NCBI GenBank assembly: GCA_964609625.1
Contig: CAZSRS010000007.1
Span: 83,334-147,333, forward strand
Reading direction: 5' to 3'
DNA length: 64,000 nucleotides
Source of the DNA: G963674665 sp964609625
GTDB taxonomy: Bacteria; Desulfobacterota; Desulfovibrionia; Desulfovibrionales; Desulfovibrionaceae
Part shown: positions 33,413-42,555 of the stretch, piece after piece
Layout of the letters: every line of letters begins with the position of its first letter
Numbering within the stretch: the stretch's first letter is position 1
The notes under the pieces: model-generated
Database searches by the model: none
What the model saw: only the letters and a program-made list of their open reading frames with translations
What the model was told of the DNA's origin: nothing
Position numbers and translations under genes: made by a program

Positions 33413-36169
33413 ATGCTCGCCAGCATGGAATTCTGGAACACCCTTTGCCGGGACATTTTCGGCAACACCCCCCTGGCTGCGTTTTTACTGGCGGAAATGG
33501 CCGATGCGCCCGTTGCGGCGAAGCTTACCTTTGCCTATGCCCAGAGCGTGCTCGAAGCCGCCCTGGAATGCCGTGGGGAGCGCTGCTGGCAGACGCTGGC
33601 CCAGGCACTGGACATTTCAAGGAACAAAAGCGCACTGGAGCAGGCCCAAGAGGCACGAGGCAAGGGTCTGCACCCGCCCTATGAACTGGCTGTTCCCAAA
33701 CAGAACGGCACCGTGTTTCTGCGGCTGACCCCCAGGCCGGTGTGCGATGCCTCCGGCGCTTACCTGGGCGCCACGGCAGCCCTTGAGGACGTGACCGCCT
33801 TCAGGAAGGACCTGCTCAACCTGCACGCCAGCCACGAGAAATTCCGCATCCTTTTCGACATCTTCCCCATGGGCATCTCCATTTCCGACGCCTCGGGCAA
33901 CGTGGTCTCGGCCAACCCGGCCAGCGAGCGTATCCTGAAATTGTCCTTCGAAGACCACCTGCAACGCCGCATTGACAGCCCGGCGTGGCGGATCATCCGT
34001 CGGGACGGCTCGCCCATGCCCCCCGAGGAGTTCGCCAGCGTGCGCGCCCTGAAGACCGGAAAAATCTGCCACACCGAGGACATGGGCGTGCTGCGCGGCG
34101 GTGAGGACGGGGAACAGGACGTGGTCTGGCTCGACGTCCTGGCCGCGCCCATTCCCGTGGAGGGGTACGGCGTGGTGGTCGCCTTCACTGACGTGACCTC
34201 ACGCCGCCGCAGCCAGGAGGAGACGCGCGTCAAGGAGCGGCGCTACCGCCTGGCCGTGGAGGCCGGGATGATGGGCGTCTGGGAGTGGAACACGGCGACC
34301 GACGCCATGCACCTGGACCCCATGCTCAAGACCATGCTCGGGTATGCCCTGGATGAGATTCCGGATGAGGCCGAGGCCTGGCTGGAGTTGGTGCACCCCG
34401 AGGATCGCCCGAACCTGGAAATGACCCTGGCGAAACATCGGGAGCGAGAAGGCGTGGCCTTCGAGAGCGAACACCGCAAGCTGCGCAAGGACGGCGGAGT
34501 GGCCTGGATACTGACCAGGGGCACCGCCTGGCGGGAAAGGCCGGACGGTCCGCTGCTACTCAGCGGCGCCGACCTGGACATCACGCAGCGCAAGCAGGCC
34601 GAACAGGCCGTGGAACAGGAGCGCAGCCGGCTCTTCAGCTTCCTGGACCGCTTGCCCGCCTTTGTCTGCGTCATGAGTCAGGACTACCGCATCCGCTTCG
34701 GCAACAGTTACCACAAGGAAATTTACGGCTCCCTGGACCTGGACAAGCCCTGCTATTTCAATCACCGAGGCACCAGTACGCCGTGCAGTCCCTGCCCGGT
34801 GCAGGAGGTCTTCGAGAGTCGCAGTCTGTCCATTTGGGAGCGGACAATCCCGGAAACGGGCAAGTGCTTCCAGATCTACGCCTACCCCTTCCAGGACATC
34901 GACGGCAGCCCCCTTGTGCTGGAGCTGGGCATCGACATCACCGCCAGCAAAAAGGCCCAGGAGGCCCTGCGGGCCAGCGAGGAACGCAACCGCAGCATCA
35001 CCGAAAACCTGGACCTCGGCCTGGCGATCATCGATCCTGGAGGCAGACTGTACAACGCAAACCCACGACTCCGGGAATTGTTTCCCCAGCTCGATCTGGA
35101 CACCGGACCCAATGTCCAGGCTCTCTTCCCCGGCCAGAACGATCCTCCGGACAACCCTCCCGAAGATCTCCTGGCGCGGACCATGTCTCTGGGGAAAACC
35201 AGCGAGGCGCTCTGGTACGTGGAGCTGCCCTCCGGCCCCAGGCGCATGCAGGTGACCTTCAGCCCCATGTTTGAACCCAACGGCAGCGTGGGTTCCGCGA
35301 TCTTCATGGTCGAGGACGTCACCGAAAAACTCGAGATCCAGGCCAGGCTGCAACGCGCCCAGAAGCTCGAGGCCCTGGGCACCCTGGCCGGCGGCATCGC
35401 CCACGAGATCAACCAGCCTCTCAACGCCCTGGAACTCTACGCCAGTGGGCTGGAAATGCTTCTGGAAAAAGACAGAATGCCGGAGCGCCAGACCCTGCTG
35501 GCCAGGTTGCGCTGGATCCTGCGCGAGACAGGACGCATCCACGACATCATCACTCACATGCGCGCCCTGGTGCGGCAGGAATCGGTACCCAACGCCTCGA
35601 TCGAAGCAGACCTCGACGCATCGGTGTCTTCCGCGCTTTCTCTCCTGCAGGCCCAGTTGCTGGCTCACGGCATCGAGCTGCGTACAGAGCTGGCCGGAAA
35701 CCTGCCCCCTGTCCAGGCGGTCCCCGTGCAATTGGAGCAGGTGGTCATCAATCTGGTGGTCAACGCCATGCAGGCCTTGGACACCGTGCCTCCCGAGACC
35801 ATGCACGGCCGGAACGCCAAGACCATCCTGGTGCGCACCGGTTTGAAAAACGACAAGGCAGCCCTCTGGGTGCTGGACAACGGCCCTGGCCTGGGAGGAA
35901 AGGAAAACCGCGTGTTCGACCCCTTCTACACCAGCAAGGACGCGGGCAAGGGCATGGGGCTCGGCCTCTCCCTGGTGCACACCTTTGTCTCCTCCTGGGG
36001 GGGCGAGGTGCGGGCCGGCAGCTCCGACTCCGGCGGTGCATGCTTCACGGTCTTTTTCACTCGGGCAGCCGGACAGACCGAATCACTTCTGGAGGGCACC
36101 GCGCCGGAAGGGCCTTCCGCCGCCCAACACCCGCGCGACGGAGTAACAAAGACAAGCAGCATGAAGTAA
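33413..36169 (+). CDS. Cytoplasmic multi-PAS sensor histidine kinase
   Basis: A 918-residue soluble kinase without membrane helices. After an N-terminal segment with a first PAS-like unit, at least four more PAS/PAC modules can be traced (near residues 145-265, 275-405, 410-520 and 525-650). The third carries a cysteine cluster (CYFNHRGTSTPCSPCPVQ), which could bind metal or an iron-sulfur centre or act in redox sensing. The HisKA box is LAGGIAHEINQPLNALELY and the HATPase boxes are NLVVNAMQAL, VLDNGPGLG and GKGMGLGLS. ATG 33413 has GGAAAG upstream. No response regulator is adjacent; the CheY-like gene is 17 kb away. Confidence 0.9.
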   Translation: MLASMEFWNTLCRDIFGNTPLAAFLLAEMADAPVAAKLTFAYAQSVLEAALECRGERCWQTLAQALDISRNKSALEQAQEARGKGLHPPYELAVPKQNGTVFLRLTPRPVCDASGAYLGATAALEDVTAFRKDLLNLHASHEKFRILFDIFPMGISISDASGNVVSANPASERILKLSFEDHLQRRIDSPAWRIIRRDGSPMPPEEFASVRALKTGKICHTEDMGVLRGGEDGEQDVVWLDVLAAPIPVEGYGVVVAFTDVTSRRRSQEETRVKERRYRLAVEAGMMGVWEWNTATDAMHLDPMLKTMLGYALDEIPDEAEAWLELVHPEDRPNLEMTLAKHREREGVAFESEHRKLRKDGGVAWILTRGTAWRERPDGPLLLSGADLDITQRKQAEQAVEQERSRLFSFLDRLPAFVCVMSQDYRIRFGNSYHKEIYGSLDLDKPCYFNHRGTSTPCSPCPVQEVFESRSLSIWERTIPETGKCFQIYAYPFQDIDGSPLVLELGIDITASKKAQEALRASEERNRSITENLDLGLAIIDPGGRLYNANPRLRELFPQLDLDTGPNVQALFPGQNDPPDNPPEDLLARTMSLGKTSEALWYVELPSGPRRMQVTFSPMFEPNGSVGSAIFMVEDVTEKLEIQARLQRAQKLEALGTLAGGIAHEINQPLNALELYASGLEMLLEKDRMPERQTLLARLRWILRETGRIHDIITHMRALVRQESVPNASIEADLDASVSSALSLLQAQLLAHGIELRTELAGNLPPVQAVPVQLEQVVINLVVNAMQALDTVPPETMHGRNAKTILVRTGLKNDKAALWVLDNGPGLGGKENRVFDPFYTSKDAGKGMGLGLSLVHTFVSSWGGEVRAGSSDSGGACFTVFFTRAAGQTESLLEGTAPEGPSAAQHPRDGVTKTSSMK

Positions 36170-36906
36170 GCCTTCACGGCTGCATACCCAAATGCGATCA
36201 TAACACCTCCTGCACCACGGTTGGAGCGACCCGGCGAAAACGCGATTCCAGCAAGCCTTACCCGGGCCTTGCCCATGGCGTGACGTCCTGCCATGCCTTA
36301 TAGCCTTGTCCTGTTGTCGCTTTCCACGCCTCTCGAGCACAACATCCTGCTTTTCCTCATCTTCGAGTCTCTTTACTGCCCTCCGTATGATTTCATTTTC
36401 AAATTACAACTCCGTCCCGCGGATTTGACTTCCCGCAACAACACAAGCCGTGGGTTCGCGTGTTGCAGTGAAGTACTTCGTATTTCGAGCGCGCTTCCTG
36501 GGACGCTTTCCAGGACAAGAGAACACTTTCTCTAGACTTTACAAGCGCATCGCTCCTCTATCCACACATGGCGGGAGGATACTGGTCACTAACCAGTTCC
36601 TAACTCTTTAAGTTATTGTTTTTTTGATTATTTTGTTATTCACAATGGATATTGACGCATCCTTTTTCCGTTTGCAACACTGCTACGGAGTGTCTCCACG
36701 TCTTTACGTGCGTATACGCACATTCAGGCCCCTGCCTCCTGCCTGGTAGGCTGATAAAAAAAATTTTCATTGAATCCTGGACTGTTGTCTCTGCACTTTT
36801 CTCCACTGAAACCTCGCTTTCTTCACAGCGGCCTGCTTGTGCAGTACTTTGGCCGTGCATTTCGTTCATTTAAAATTTCTCTTGTCAATTTTTAGAAAAC
36901 GAGTAT
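36170..36906. other. Long leader region before nrdG-nrdD
   Basis: No credible plus-strand gene. Structures seen: an inverted repeat ACTGGT-cacta-ACCAGT (36581-36597) followed by a strongly T-rich run near 36610-36640; a perfect 14-bp palindrome GTGCGTATACGCAC (36708-36721), next to CCACGT/ACGTG; and an A/T-rich stretch directly before 36907. No NrdR box of the usual ACACTATATAT type is obvious. Confidence 0.45.
36708..36721. promoter_or_regulatory. Perfect 14-bp palindrome upstream of nrdG
   Basis: GTGCGTATACGCAC lies about 190 bp before the first possible nrdG start. A dimeric regulator site is possible; the regulator is unknown. Confidence 0.35.
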
Positions 36907-37668
36907 ATGGACAAACACGTTCGCACTCTTGCCACCACATACCCCCAAGCACAGCGAGAAGCTTTCAACGCCATGCAATTACAGGTATTTCCCCCTCAGG
37001 CGCCCCGTTTGTTCACCTCCCCGGCCAACAGTCTCGAAACCGCATGGAGCTGTGTCCGCGGCATGGAACGCCTGAGTCTCTGCGACTGGCCCGGACATGC
37101 CGCGAGCGTGCTCTTCTGCGGAGGGTGCAACCTGCGCTGCCCCACATGCCACAACGCGGATTTGGCCTGGGCGCCCGAGGAATTCCCCCCGCTGTCCCGG
37201 CCCAAGGTCCTGACCATGCTGGCCGAACGCAAACGCTGGCTCGACGGCGTGGTGATCACCGGCGGAGAACCCACCTGCGTGCCGCACATCGAGGACCTCG
37301 TCGCCGACATCGCCGGCCTGGGGCTCGCCGTGAAACTGGATTCCAACGGCATGCGGCCCGACGTGCTCGAAAGCCTGCTGGAGCAAGGGGTGGTGGAGCA
37401 GTTCTTCGTGGACCTCAAGGGCCCTTACCGCCTCTATCCACAGCTCACGGGCAACGCGGTGAGCGCGGCCAGGGCGGCCCGAAACATGGAGCGGGTCTTC
37501 GAGCTTGCCGTGCGCCGGCCCGAGTCCTTTATCTTCCGCATGACCCGCGTGCCCCTGCTCACCGAAGAGGATATCCGTGAAGCCCTGCTGCTGCTGCCAG
37601 AGGGCTTTTTCCTGAAAATGCAGCAATACAAAGAGCCGAGGAGGATGTATGCCCAGGCTGATTCGTAA
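36907..37668 (+). CDS. nrdG: Anaerobic ribonucleotide reductase activating protein (radical SAM)
   Basis: The longest frame gives 253 residues. The radical SAM cluster motif CX3CX2C is Cys74, Cys78, Cys81 (FCGGCNLRCPTCHN), followed by GVVITGGEPTCVPHI (the GGE motif) and LDSNGMRPDV. It installs the glycyl radical in NrdD using S-adenosylmethionine and a 4Fe-4S cluster. Homologues often begin near ERLSLCDWPGH, so the ATG at 37063, which has GGAG about 12 bases upstream, may be the true start, giving about 201 residues. Its 3' end overlaps nrdD by 20 bp, a sign of tight coupling. Confidence 0.9.
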   Translation: MDKHVRTLATTYPQAQREAFNAMQLQVFPPQAPRLFTSPANSLETAWSCVRGMERLSLCDWPGHAASVLFCGGCNLRCPTCHNADLAWAPEEFPPLSRPKVLTMLAERKRWLDGVVITGGEPTCVPHIEDLVADIAGLGLAVKLDSNGMRPDVLESLLEQGVVEQFFVDLKGPYRLYPQLTGNAVSAARAARNMERVFELAVRRPESFIFRMTRVPLLTEEDIREALLLLPEGFFLKMQQYKEPRRMYAQADS

Positions 37669-39697
37669 GCGTGACGGCTGTGAAGAAACCTGGTCCCAGG
37701 ATCGCATCGCACTGGCAATCCTCAAGGCTTTGCAGGTCTGCGGCATCAAGGACCCCATCCTGTCCAAGCGCATGGCCGCCAAGGTCGAGGCCAAGCTCGT
37801 GGAGCACGACGTGCCCGAGCAGGAGCTGGTGCAGGACACCGTTGAAATGGTACTCATGGAGTCCAGGCTGTTCCACGTGGCCAAAAAGTACATCATCTAC
37901 CGGGAGCAGCGCCGCCAGATTCGCGAACAAAAGGCAGCCTACCTGGACGTGGCCCAGACCATCGACAACTACCTGGACAAGGCCGACTGGCGAGTGAACG
38001 AAAACGCCAACATGTCCCACTCGTTCCAGGGGCTCATGCTGCACCTCTCGGGCACCATCCAGGCGCGTTACGCCCTGGAAAAGTATCCCCAGGAAGTGCG
38101 CGACGCGCACAACCACGGCTATTTCCACATCCACGACCTGTCCTTCGGCCTGGCCGGCTATTGCGCCGGCTGGAGCCTGCGCGACCTGCTGCTCGAAGGC
38201 TTCAACCTCGAAGGCCGTTCCTGCGCCGGACCGGCCAAGCACTTCGACTCCATACTGGGGCAGATGGTCAACTTCCTGGGCACCCTGCAAAACGAATGGG
38301 CCGGGGCCCAGGCCTTCAACAACGTGGACACCTACCTCGCTCCCTTCATCCGCCACGACGGCCTGACCTATAAGCAAGTGCGCCAGGCCATGCAGAAGTT
38401 CGTGTTCAACCTGAACACCACGTCGCGCTGGGGCGGACAGAGCCCCTTCACCAACCTGACCTTCGACCTGGTGCCCCCCAAGCACATCGCCTCGGAGGGC
38501 GTGATCATCGGCGGCGAGATCAGGGACCAGACCTACGGCGAGTTCGTGCCCGAGATGGAGATGATCAACCGTGCCTTCCTGGAAGTCATGAGCCAGGGCG
38601 ACTACCACGGACGTATCTTCTCCTTCCCCATCCCCACCTACAACATCACCAAGGACTTCCCCTGGGAGTCCGACATCGGCGAACTCCTGCTGACCCTCAC
38701 GGCCAAGTACGGCGCGCCCTATTTCCAGAACTTCATAAACTCCGACCTCAACCCGGAGGACGTGCGCTCCATGTGCTGCCGCCTGCAAATGGACCTGCGC
38801 GAGTTGCGCAAAAAGGTGGGCGGGCTGTTCGGCGCCGGCGACCTCACCGGTTCCATCGGCGTGGTCACTTTGAACCTGCCCAAGCTGGCCTACCTCTCCC
38901 AGAGCGAGGAGGACTTCCTGGACAACATCACCGAGCACGCCACACTGGCCCGCGACGCCCTGGAATTCAAACGCAAGCTGATCAACAACAACCTCGAGCG
39001 TGGCATGTTCCCCTGGACCCGCCGCTACCTCAAGAACGGCTACCGCGGCCATTTCTCCACCATCGGCATCCTCGGCGGGCACGAGGCATGCCTCAACCTC
39101 CTGGGCAAGGGCATCGAGACCGAAGCCGGCACCAGGCTCATGCAGCGCGTGCTCAACCACCTGCGCGAGCTCACCTCCCGCTTCCAGGAAGAGACCGGCA
39201 CCCTCTACAACCTGGAGGCCACCCCGGCCGAAGGCACCAGCTACCGCCTGGCCAAGATCGACAAGGGGCTCTACGCCGGCATCAAGGCCTCGGGCAACGG
39301 CACCCCCTACTACACCAACTCCACGGCCCTGCCCGTGGGGCACACCAAGGACGTGCTCTTCGCCCTGGAGCACCAGGACAAACTCCAGCCCCTGTACACC
39401 GGTGGCAGCGTGTTCCACACCTACCTGGGCGAAGCGGTCAGTGACACCAAGGCGTTGCAGAGCTTCATCGTCAAGGCCTTCACCATGACCAAGCTGCCCT
39501 ACCTCTCCATCACGCCCACCTTCTCCATCTGCAAGGAGCACGGCTACATCCAGGGCGAGCAGCCCACCTGCCCCGAGTGCGGCGAACCGGCGGAGGTCTA
39601 CACGCGCATCGTGGGCTACTACCGCCCCGTGTCGCTATGGAACAAGGGAAAACAGGCCGAATACGCCGAACGTCTGACATACAGCTGCACCATGTAG
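37649..39697 (+). CDS. nrdD: Class III anaerobic ribonucleoside-triphosphate reductase
   Basis: A 682-residue enzyme. The N-terminal ATP-cone (about residues 1-95: MPRLIRKRDGCEETWSQDRI) senses dATP/ATP. The large barrel carries the substrate site (NLNTTSRWGGQSPFTNL). Near the C-terminus zinc-site cysteines 628, 641 and 644 precede the glycyl radical loop with Gly656 (RIVGYYRPVSLWNKGK). It reduces ribonucleotides without oxygen, which fits a strict or facultative anaerobe. GAGGAGG sits 4-5 bases before the ATG. A terminator follows. Confidence 0.97.
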   Translation: MPRLIRKRDGCEETWSQDRIALAILKALQVCGIKDPILSKRMAAKVEAKLVEHDVPEQELVQDTVEMVLMESRLFHVAKKYIIYREQRRQIREQKAAYLDVAQTIDNYLDKADWRVNENANMSHSFQGLMLHLSGTIQARYALEKYPQEVRDAHNHGYFHIHDLSFGLAGYCAGWSLRDLLLEGFNLEGRSCAGPAKHFDSILGQMVNFLGTLQNEWAGAQAFNNVDTYLAPFIRHDGLTYKQVRQAMQKFVFNLNTTSRWGGQSPFTNLTFDLVPPKHIASEGVIIGGEIRDQTYGEFVPEMEMINRAFLEVMSQGDYHGRIFSFPIPTYNITKDFPWESDIGELLLTLTAKYGAPYFQNFINSDLNPEDVRSMCCRLQMDLRELRKKVGGLFGAGDLTGSIGVVTLNLPKLAYLSQSEEDFLDNITEHATLARDALEFKRKLINNNLERGMFPWTRRYLKNGYRGHFSTIGILGGHEACLNLLGKGIETEAGTRLMQRVLNHLRELTSRFQEETGTLYNLEATPAEGTSYRLAKIDKGLYAGIKASGNGTPYYTNSTALPVGHTKDVLFALEHQDKLQPLYTGGSVFHTYLGEAVSDTKALQSFIVKAFTMTKLPYLSITPTFSICKEHGYIQGEQPTCPECGEPAEVYTRIVGYYRPVSLWNKGKQAEYAERLTYSCTM

Positions 39698-39725
39698 CCG
39701 CGGCGCTCATAACCAGAGACATTAG

Positions 39726-39750
39726 GGGGCGCTTTCCGAAGCGCCCCTTT
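39726..39750 (+). terminator. Rho-independent terminator of nrdG-nrdD
   Basis: A 9-bp GC stem GGGGCGCTT-tccg-AAGCGCCCC (39726-39747) followed by TTT, 29 bp after the nrdD stop and directly before the convergent atpG end. Confidence 0.8.
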
Positions 39751-39751
39751 C

Positions 39752-40672
39752 CTATACGTCCCGTGTCTTGCCTGCCGTGGCCAAAACGACTTCCCGCTCC
39801 TCGTCCTCCAGGGCCTCGAAACCGGCGATGACGTCGAAGAGTTCCTCGGTGATGGCCTTCTGCCGCGTGTCGCGGTGCCTGGCGTGCAGCTCCTCCTCCA
39901 GCTCCTGGATGTTCTTTTCCGCGGCCTGCATGGCCGCGAGCCTGGCCGCGTTCTCCGCGGCCATGGACTGGGCTAGGCCACGGTACAGCGAGACGAACAG
40001 GTACTGCACAAAGAGGTCGCGGAAGAAGCGCTCCACCGGGGGGCCCACCAGGGGCACGCCCCTGCCGGGCCAACGCTCCCCCTCCACGCGCTCCAGCCAG
40101 GAGTCGGCCAGGGGCAATACCTGAAAGACCTGGGGATCGTAGGAACTTTGCCCCCGCAACTGGTTGTGCCCCAGCCAGAAGTGCCCGACGCCACGCTCCT
40201 CGCGCAGCCCGGCAAAGGCGTGGCCCAGGGATAGCACCCGCTGGGTGATGCCCGGCAGGGAGCCAGGCAGGGTGAAGTGGCGCTGGGGTTCGAGCCGTGC
40301 ATCGAGCATGGCGGCGCGTAGGCGCTCCCCCGTGGTCCAGATGAGGACTTCCAGCCCCTGCTCGCCCAGCCGGGCATGGGCCTCGATGGCGGATTGGGCA
40401 ATGGCCTCGTTGAACTGACCGCACATGCCCTGGTCCGAGCCCACCACATAGAGCACGCAGCCGGGGGAGGTGCGCCCTTGCAACATGCGGCCCCGCAACG
40501 GAAACAGGGCGTGCCAGGCCAACTGGATCACGGCCTCGTAGTCGACCAGGGAGGCCACCACCCGTTCGTAGGCGCGGATGTTCACCGCAGCCAAGCTCTT
40601 CATGGTCTTGACCACGGCCAGCAGGTCCTGCACCGTGCCGATCTTCCTGCTCAGTGATTCCAGGCTCTCCAT
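39752..40672 (-). CDS. atpG: N-ATPase gamma subunit
   Basis: A 306-residue F-type gamma subunit: the N-terminal helix LSRKIGTVQDLLAVVKTMKSLAAVNIR and the C-terminal helix MQAAEKNIQELEEELHARHR...TRQKAITEELFDVIAGF form the rotor shaft; VVGSDQGMCGQFNEAIA is the central GSDQGLCG-like motif. Some sequence between is more diverged than in housekeeping gamma subunits, as expected for N-ATPases. GGGAGCC precedes the ATG. It is the last gene of the cluster, separated from atpA by an unusual 245-bp gap containing a repeat. Confidence 0.93.
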   Translation of the reverse strand: MESLESLSRKIGTVQDLLAVVKTMKSLAAVNIRAYERVVASLVDYEAVIQLAWHALFPLRGRMLQGRTSPGCVLYVVGSDQGMCGQFNEAIAQSAIEAHARLGEQGLEVLIWTTGERLRAAMLDARLEPQRHFTLPGSLPGITQRVLSLGHAFAGLREERGVGHFWLGHNQLRGQSSYDPQVFQVLPLADSWLERVEGERWPGRGVPLVGPPVERFFRDLFVQYLFVSLYRGLAQSMAAENAARLAAMQAAEKNIQELEEELHARHRDTRQKAITEELFDVIAGFEALEDEEREVVLATAGKTRDV

Positions 40673-40760
40673 GCGGCTCCCGTGCTATTTATTCAATGCC
40701 GCACCCGTCGCACATGGCCCGTTGGGCCAGGCCCTGTTCGGGGGCGCCCCGGTTGACCGG

Positions 40761-40855
40761 ATGTCGCGCCCGTCCCATGTCCTGTGGGGCGATGCGCTGG
40801 CCGCTCCGGCAAGAGCGCGGTCTTGCCTGCGCTAACGCTCGCTGTGCTCGCGGCG
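40761..40855 (-). repeat. Intergenic repeat, copy A (inside the ATPase operon)
   Basis: Read on the minus strand this roughly 90-bp stretch matches 47351-47441 closely: shared blocks include AGCGCAGGC, AGACCGCGCTCT, GCCGGAGCGG, CAGCGCAT, CCCCACAGGAC and CGGGCGCGACAT. Copy A carries an extra CACAGCGAG. It fills most of the 245-bp gap between atpA and atpG. No transposase is associated. Confidence 0.75.
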
Positions 40856-40917
40856 TCACCTCCTGTGTCGCTGTATCATCCATCCCCATTCCAGACGTTT
40901 TTCCCCGGATAAGCCTT

Positions 40918-42555
40918 TCACACTTTATGCGCGACTGTTTCCGGCTTTGGAAATTCCTGGGCCAGGGCGGTTTCCGCCGTGTGCAGCAGGCGCTCCCGCA
41001 ATGTCGCGACGTCGTTTCTGTCCAGGTTCGGATCGATGATCCCGCGCTTCAGGTCCAGGGGCAGTGCGTCGCGCAGCAAGCGTTCTGCCCTGGGCAAATC
41101 CCGCAGGGGCACGTGGTCCAGCAGGCCCCTGGCCGCGGCCGAGAGCACGAAGACCTGTTCGGCCGGGGTCAGGGCCGCGGCTTGCTCCTGCTTGAGGATC
41201 TCGCGTATCCGGCGCCCATGCTCCAGGCTGGCGCGGGTGGCCTCGTCGAGCCTGGTGCCGAAACGCGCGAAGGTTTCCAGTTCCTCGAACTCCGCGTAGG
41301 CGAGACGGAGTTCTCCGGCCAAGCCGCCGTAGGCCGGGAGCTGGGCCTTGCCACCCACGCGGGAGACGGAGCGCCCCACCTCCACGGCCGGGAGCACGCC
41401 CTTCTGGAACAGCTCGGGCGAAAGGTAGATCTGACCGTCGGTGATGGAAATGCAGTTGGTTGGGATGTAGGCCGAGAGGTTCTGGGCCTCGGTCTCGATG
41501 ATGGGCAGGGCCGTGATGGAACCGCCGCCGTGCTCCGGCCGCAGGTGTGTGGCGCGCTCCAGCAGGCTGGAGTGGATGTAGAAGATATCGCCGGGGAAGG
41601 CCTCACGACCTGGGGGGCGGCGCAGCAGCAGCGAAAGCTCGCGATAGGCCACGGCATGCCGGGTGAGGTCGTCGTAGACCAGCAGCACGTCCTGCCCCTG
41701 CTCCATAAAATGCTCGGCGATGGAGGTGGCCGCGTAGGGCGCCACGTATTGCAGACCCGGAGGCGCGTCGCCCTCCACCACCACGACCACGGTATAGGCC
41801 AGGGCGTCGTTGCGCCGGAGTTCGTCGATGACCTTGGCCACGCTGGAACCGCGTTGGCCTATGGCGCAGTAGACACAGAGCACCCCACTGTCGCGCTGGT
41901 TGATGACGGCGTCCACGGCCAGGGCCGTCTTGCCGGTTTGCCTGTCGCCCAGGATCAGCTCCCGCTGGCCGCGCCCCACGGGGAGGATGGCGTCCACCAC
42001 CTTGGCTCCGGTCTGCAAGGGCGTCTGTACCGGCGCGCGGTGCAGGATCGGGGGGGCGGGTCTGAAGACGGGCAGTCGCCGCTCGGCGACCACCGCCCCC
42101 TTGTCGTCCAGGGCGCTGCCCAGGGGATCCACCACCCGGCCGAGCAGCCCGGCGCCCACGGGTACATCCAGGATGCGACCGCTGCGCGTCACTTCGGCGC
42201 CGGCCTCCAAACCGGCTTCCTCGGTGAGCAGCACGATGCCCAGCCGCTCCTCGCGGATGTCCAGGACCAGGCCATGGCTCGTCGCGCCGAAATTCATGCC
42301 CTGGTCCGCGCCACGGCGTGCTCCATGACGCGCCCCGTGCACGAGCACCAGTTCCTCGCTCCCGACGTGCTTCAGGCCCGTGGCCTGAAGCACGCCGCGC
42401 CCCACGGCGACCACCCTGCCCACCTCTTCGGCGTTGGGCTCTGGGGCGTATGCTCCGGCCTGTTGCTCCACGGTTCCCACTGCCTGGTTCAGTGATTCCC
42501 GCAAAAGCTTCCGAGTGGCCTCGGCCTGCGGCGTTCTGTCGGCATCAGGAACCAT
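40918..42555 (-). CDS. atpA: N-ATPase alpha subunit
   Basis: A 545-residue F-type alpha subunit. Walker A is GDRQTGKT, followed by CVYCAIGQRGSSVAKVIDEL, the Walker B-type DVLLVYDDLTRHA, and the FPGDIFYIHSSLLERA and ITALPIIETEAQNLSAYIPTN stretches typical of alpha. A roughly 50-residue C-terminal extension (LRDLPRAERLLRDALPLDLK...) is longer than in housekeeping alpha subunits and fits the N-ATPase type. ATG 42555 has GAGAGG upstream, and overlaps the atpF 3' end by 11 bp. It forms the non-catalytic sites of F1; the catalytic partner atpD is not in this cluster. Confidence 0.95.
   Translation of the reverse strand: MVPDADRTPQAEATRKLLRESLNQAVGTVEQQAGAYAPEPNAEEVGRVVAVGRGVLQATGLKHVGSEELVLVHGARHGARRGADQGMNFGATSHGLVLDIREERLGIVLLTEEAGLEAGAEVTRSGRILDVPVGAGLLGRVVDPLGSALDDKGAVVAERRLPVFRPAPPILHRAPVQTPLQTGAKVVDAILPVGRGQRELILGDRQTGKTALAVDAVINQRDSGVLCVYCAIGQRGSSVAKVIDELRRNDALAYTVVVVVEGDAPPGLQYVAPYAATSIAEHFMEQGQDVLLVYDDLTRHAVAYRELSLLLRRPPGREAFPGDIFYIHSSLLERATHLRPEHGGGSITALPIIETEAQNLSAYIPTNCISITDGQIYLSPELFQKGVLPAVEVGRSVSRVGGKAQLPAYGGLAGELRLAYAEFEELETFARFGTRLDEATRASLEHGRRIREILKQEQAAALTPAEQVFVLSAAARGLLDHVPLRDLPRAERLLRDALPLDLKRGIIDPNLDRNDVATLRERLLHTAETALAQEFPKPETVAHKV

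Noticed and set aside
36652..36873. 73-codon plus-strand frame in the nrdG leader
   Set aside because: No ribosome-binding site and random-looking composition rich in Cys, Ser and Thr; probably leader DNA.
37559..39541. 660-codon minus-strand frame antisense to nrdD
   Set aside because: Antisense shadow of a clear class III reductase; no motif or start signal.
40689..40889. 66-codon minus-strand frame between atpA and atpG
   Set aside because: It lies across the dispersed repeat, is Arg/Ala-rich and low in family-like sequence, and has no good ribosome-binding site.
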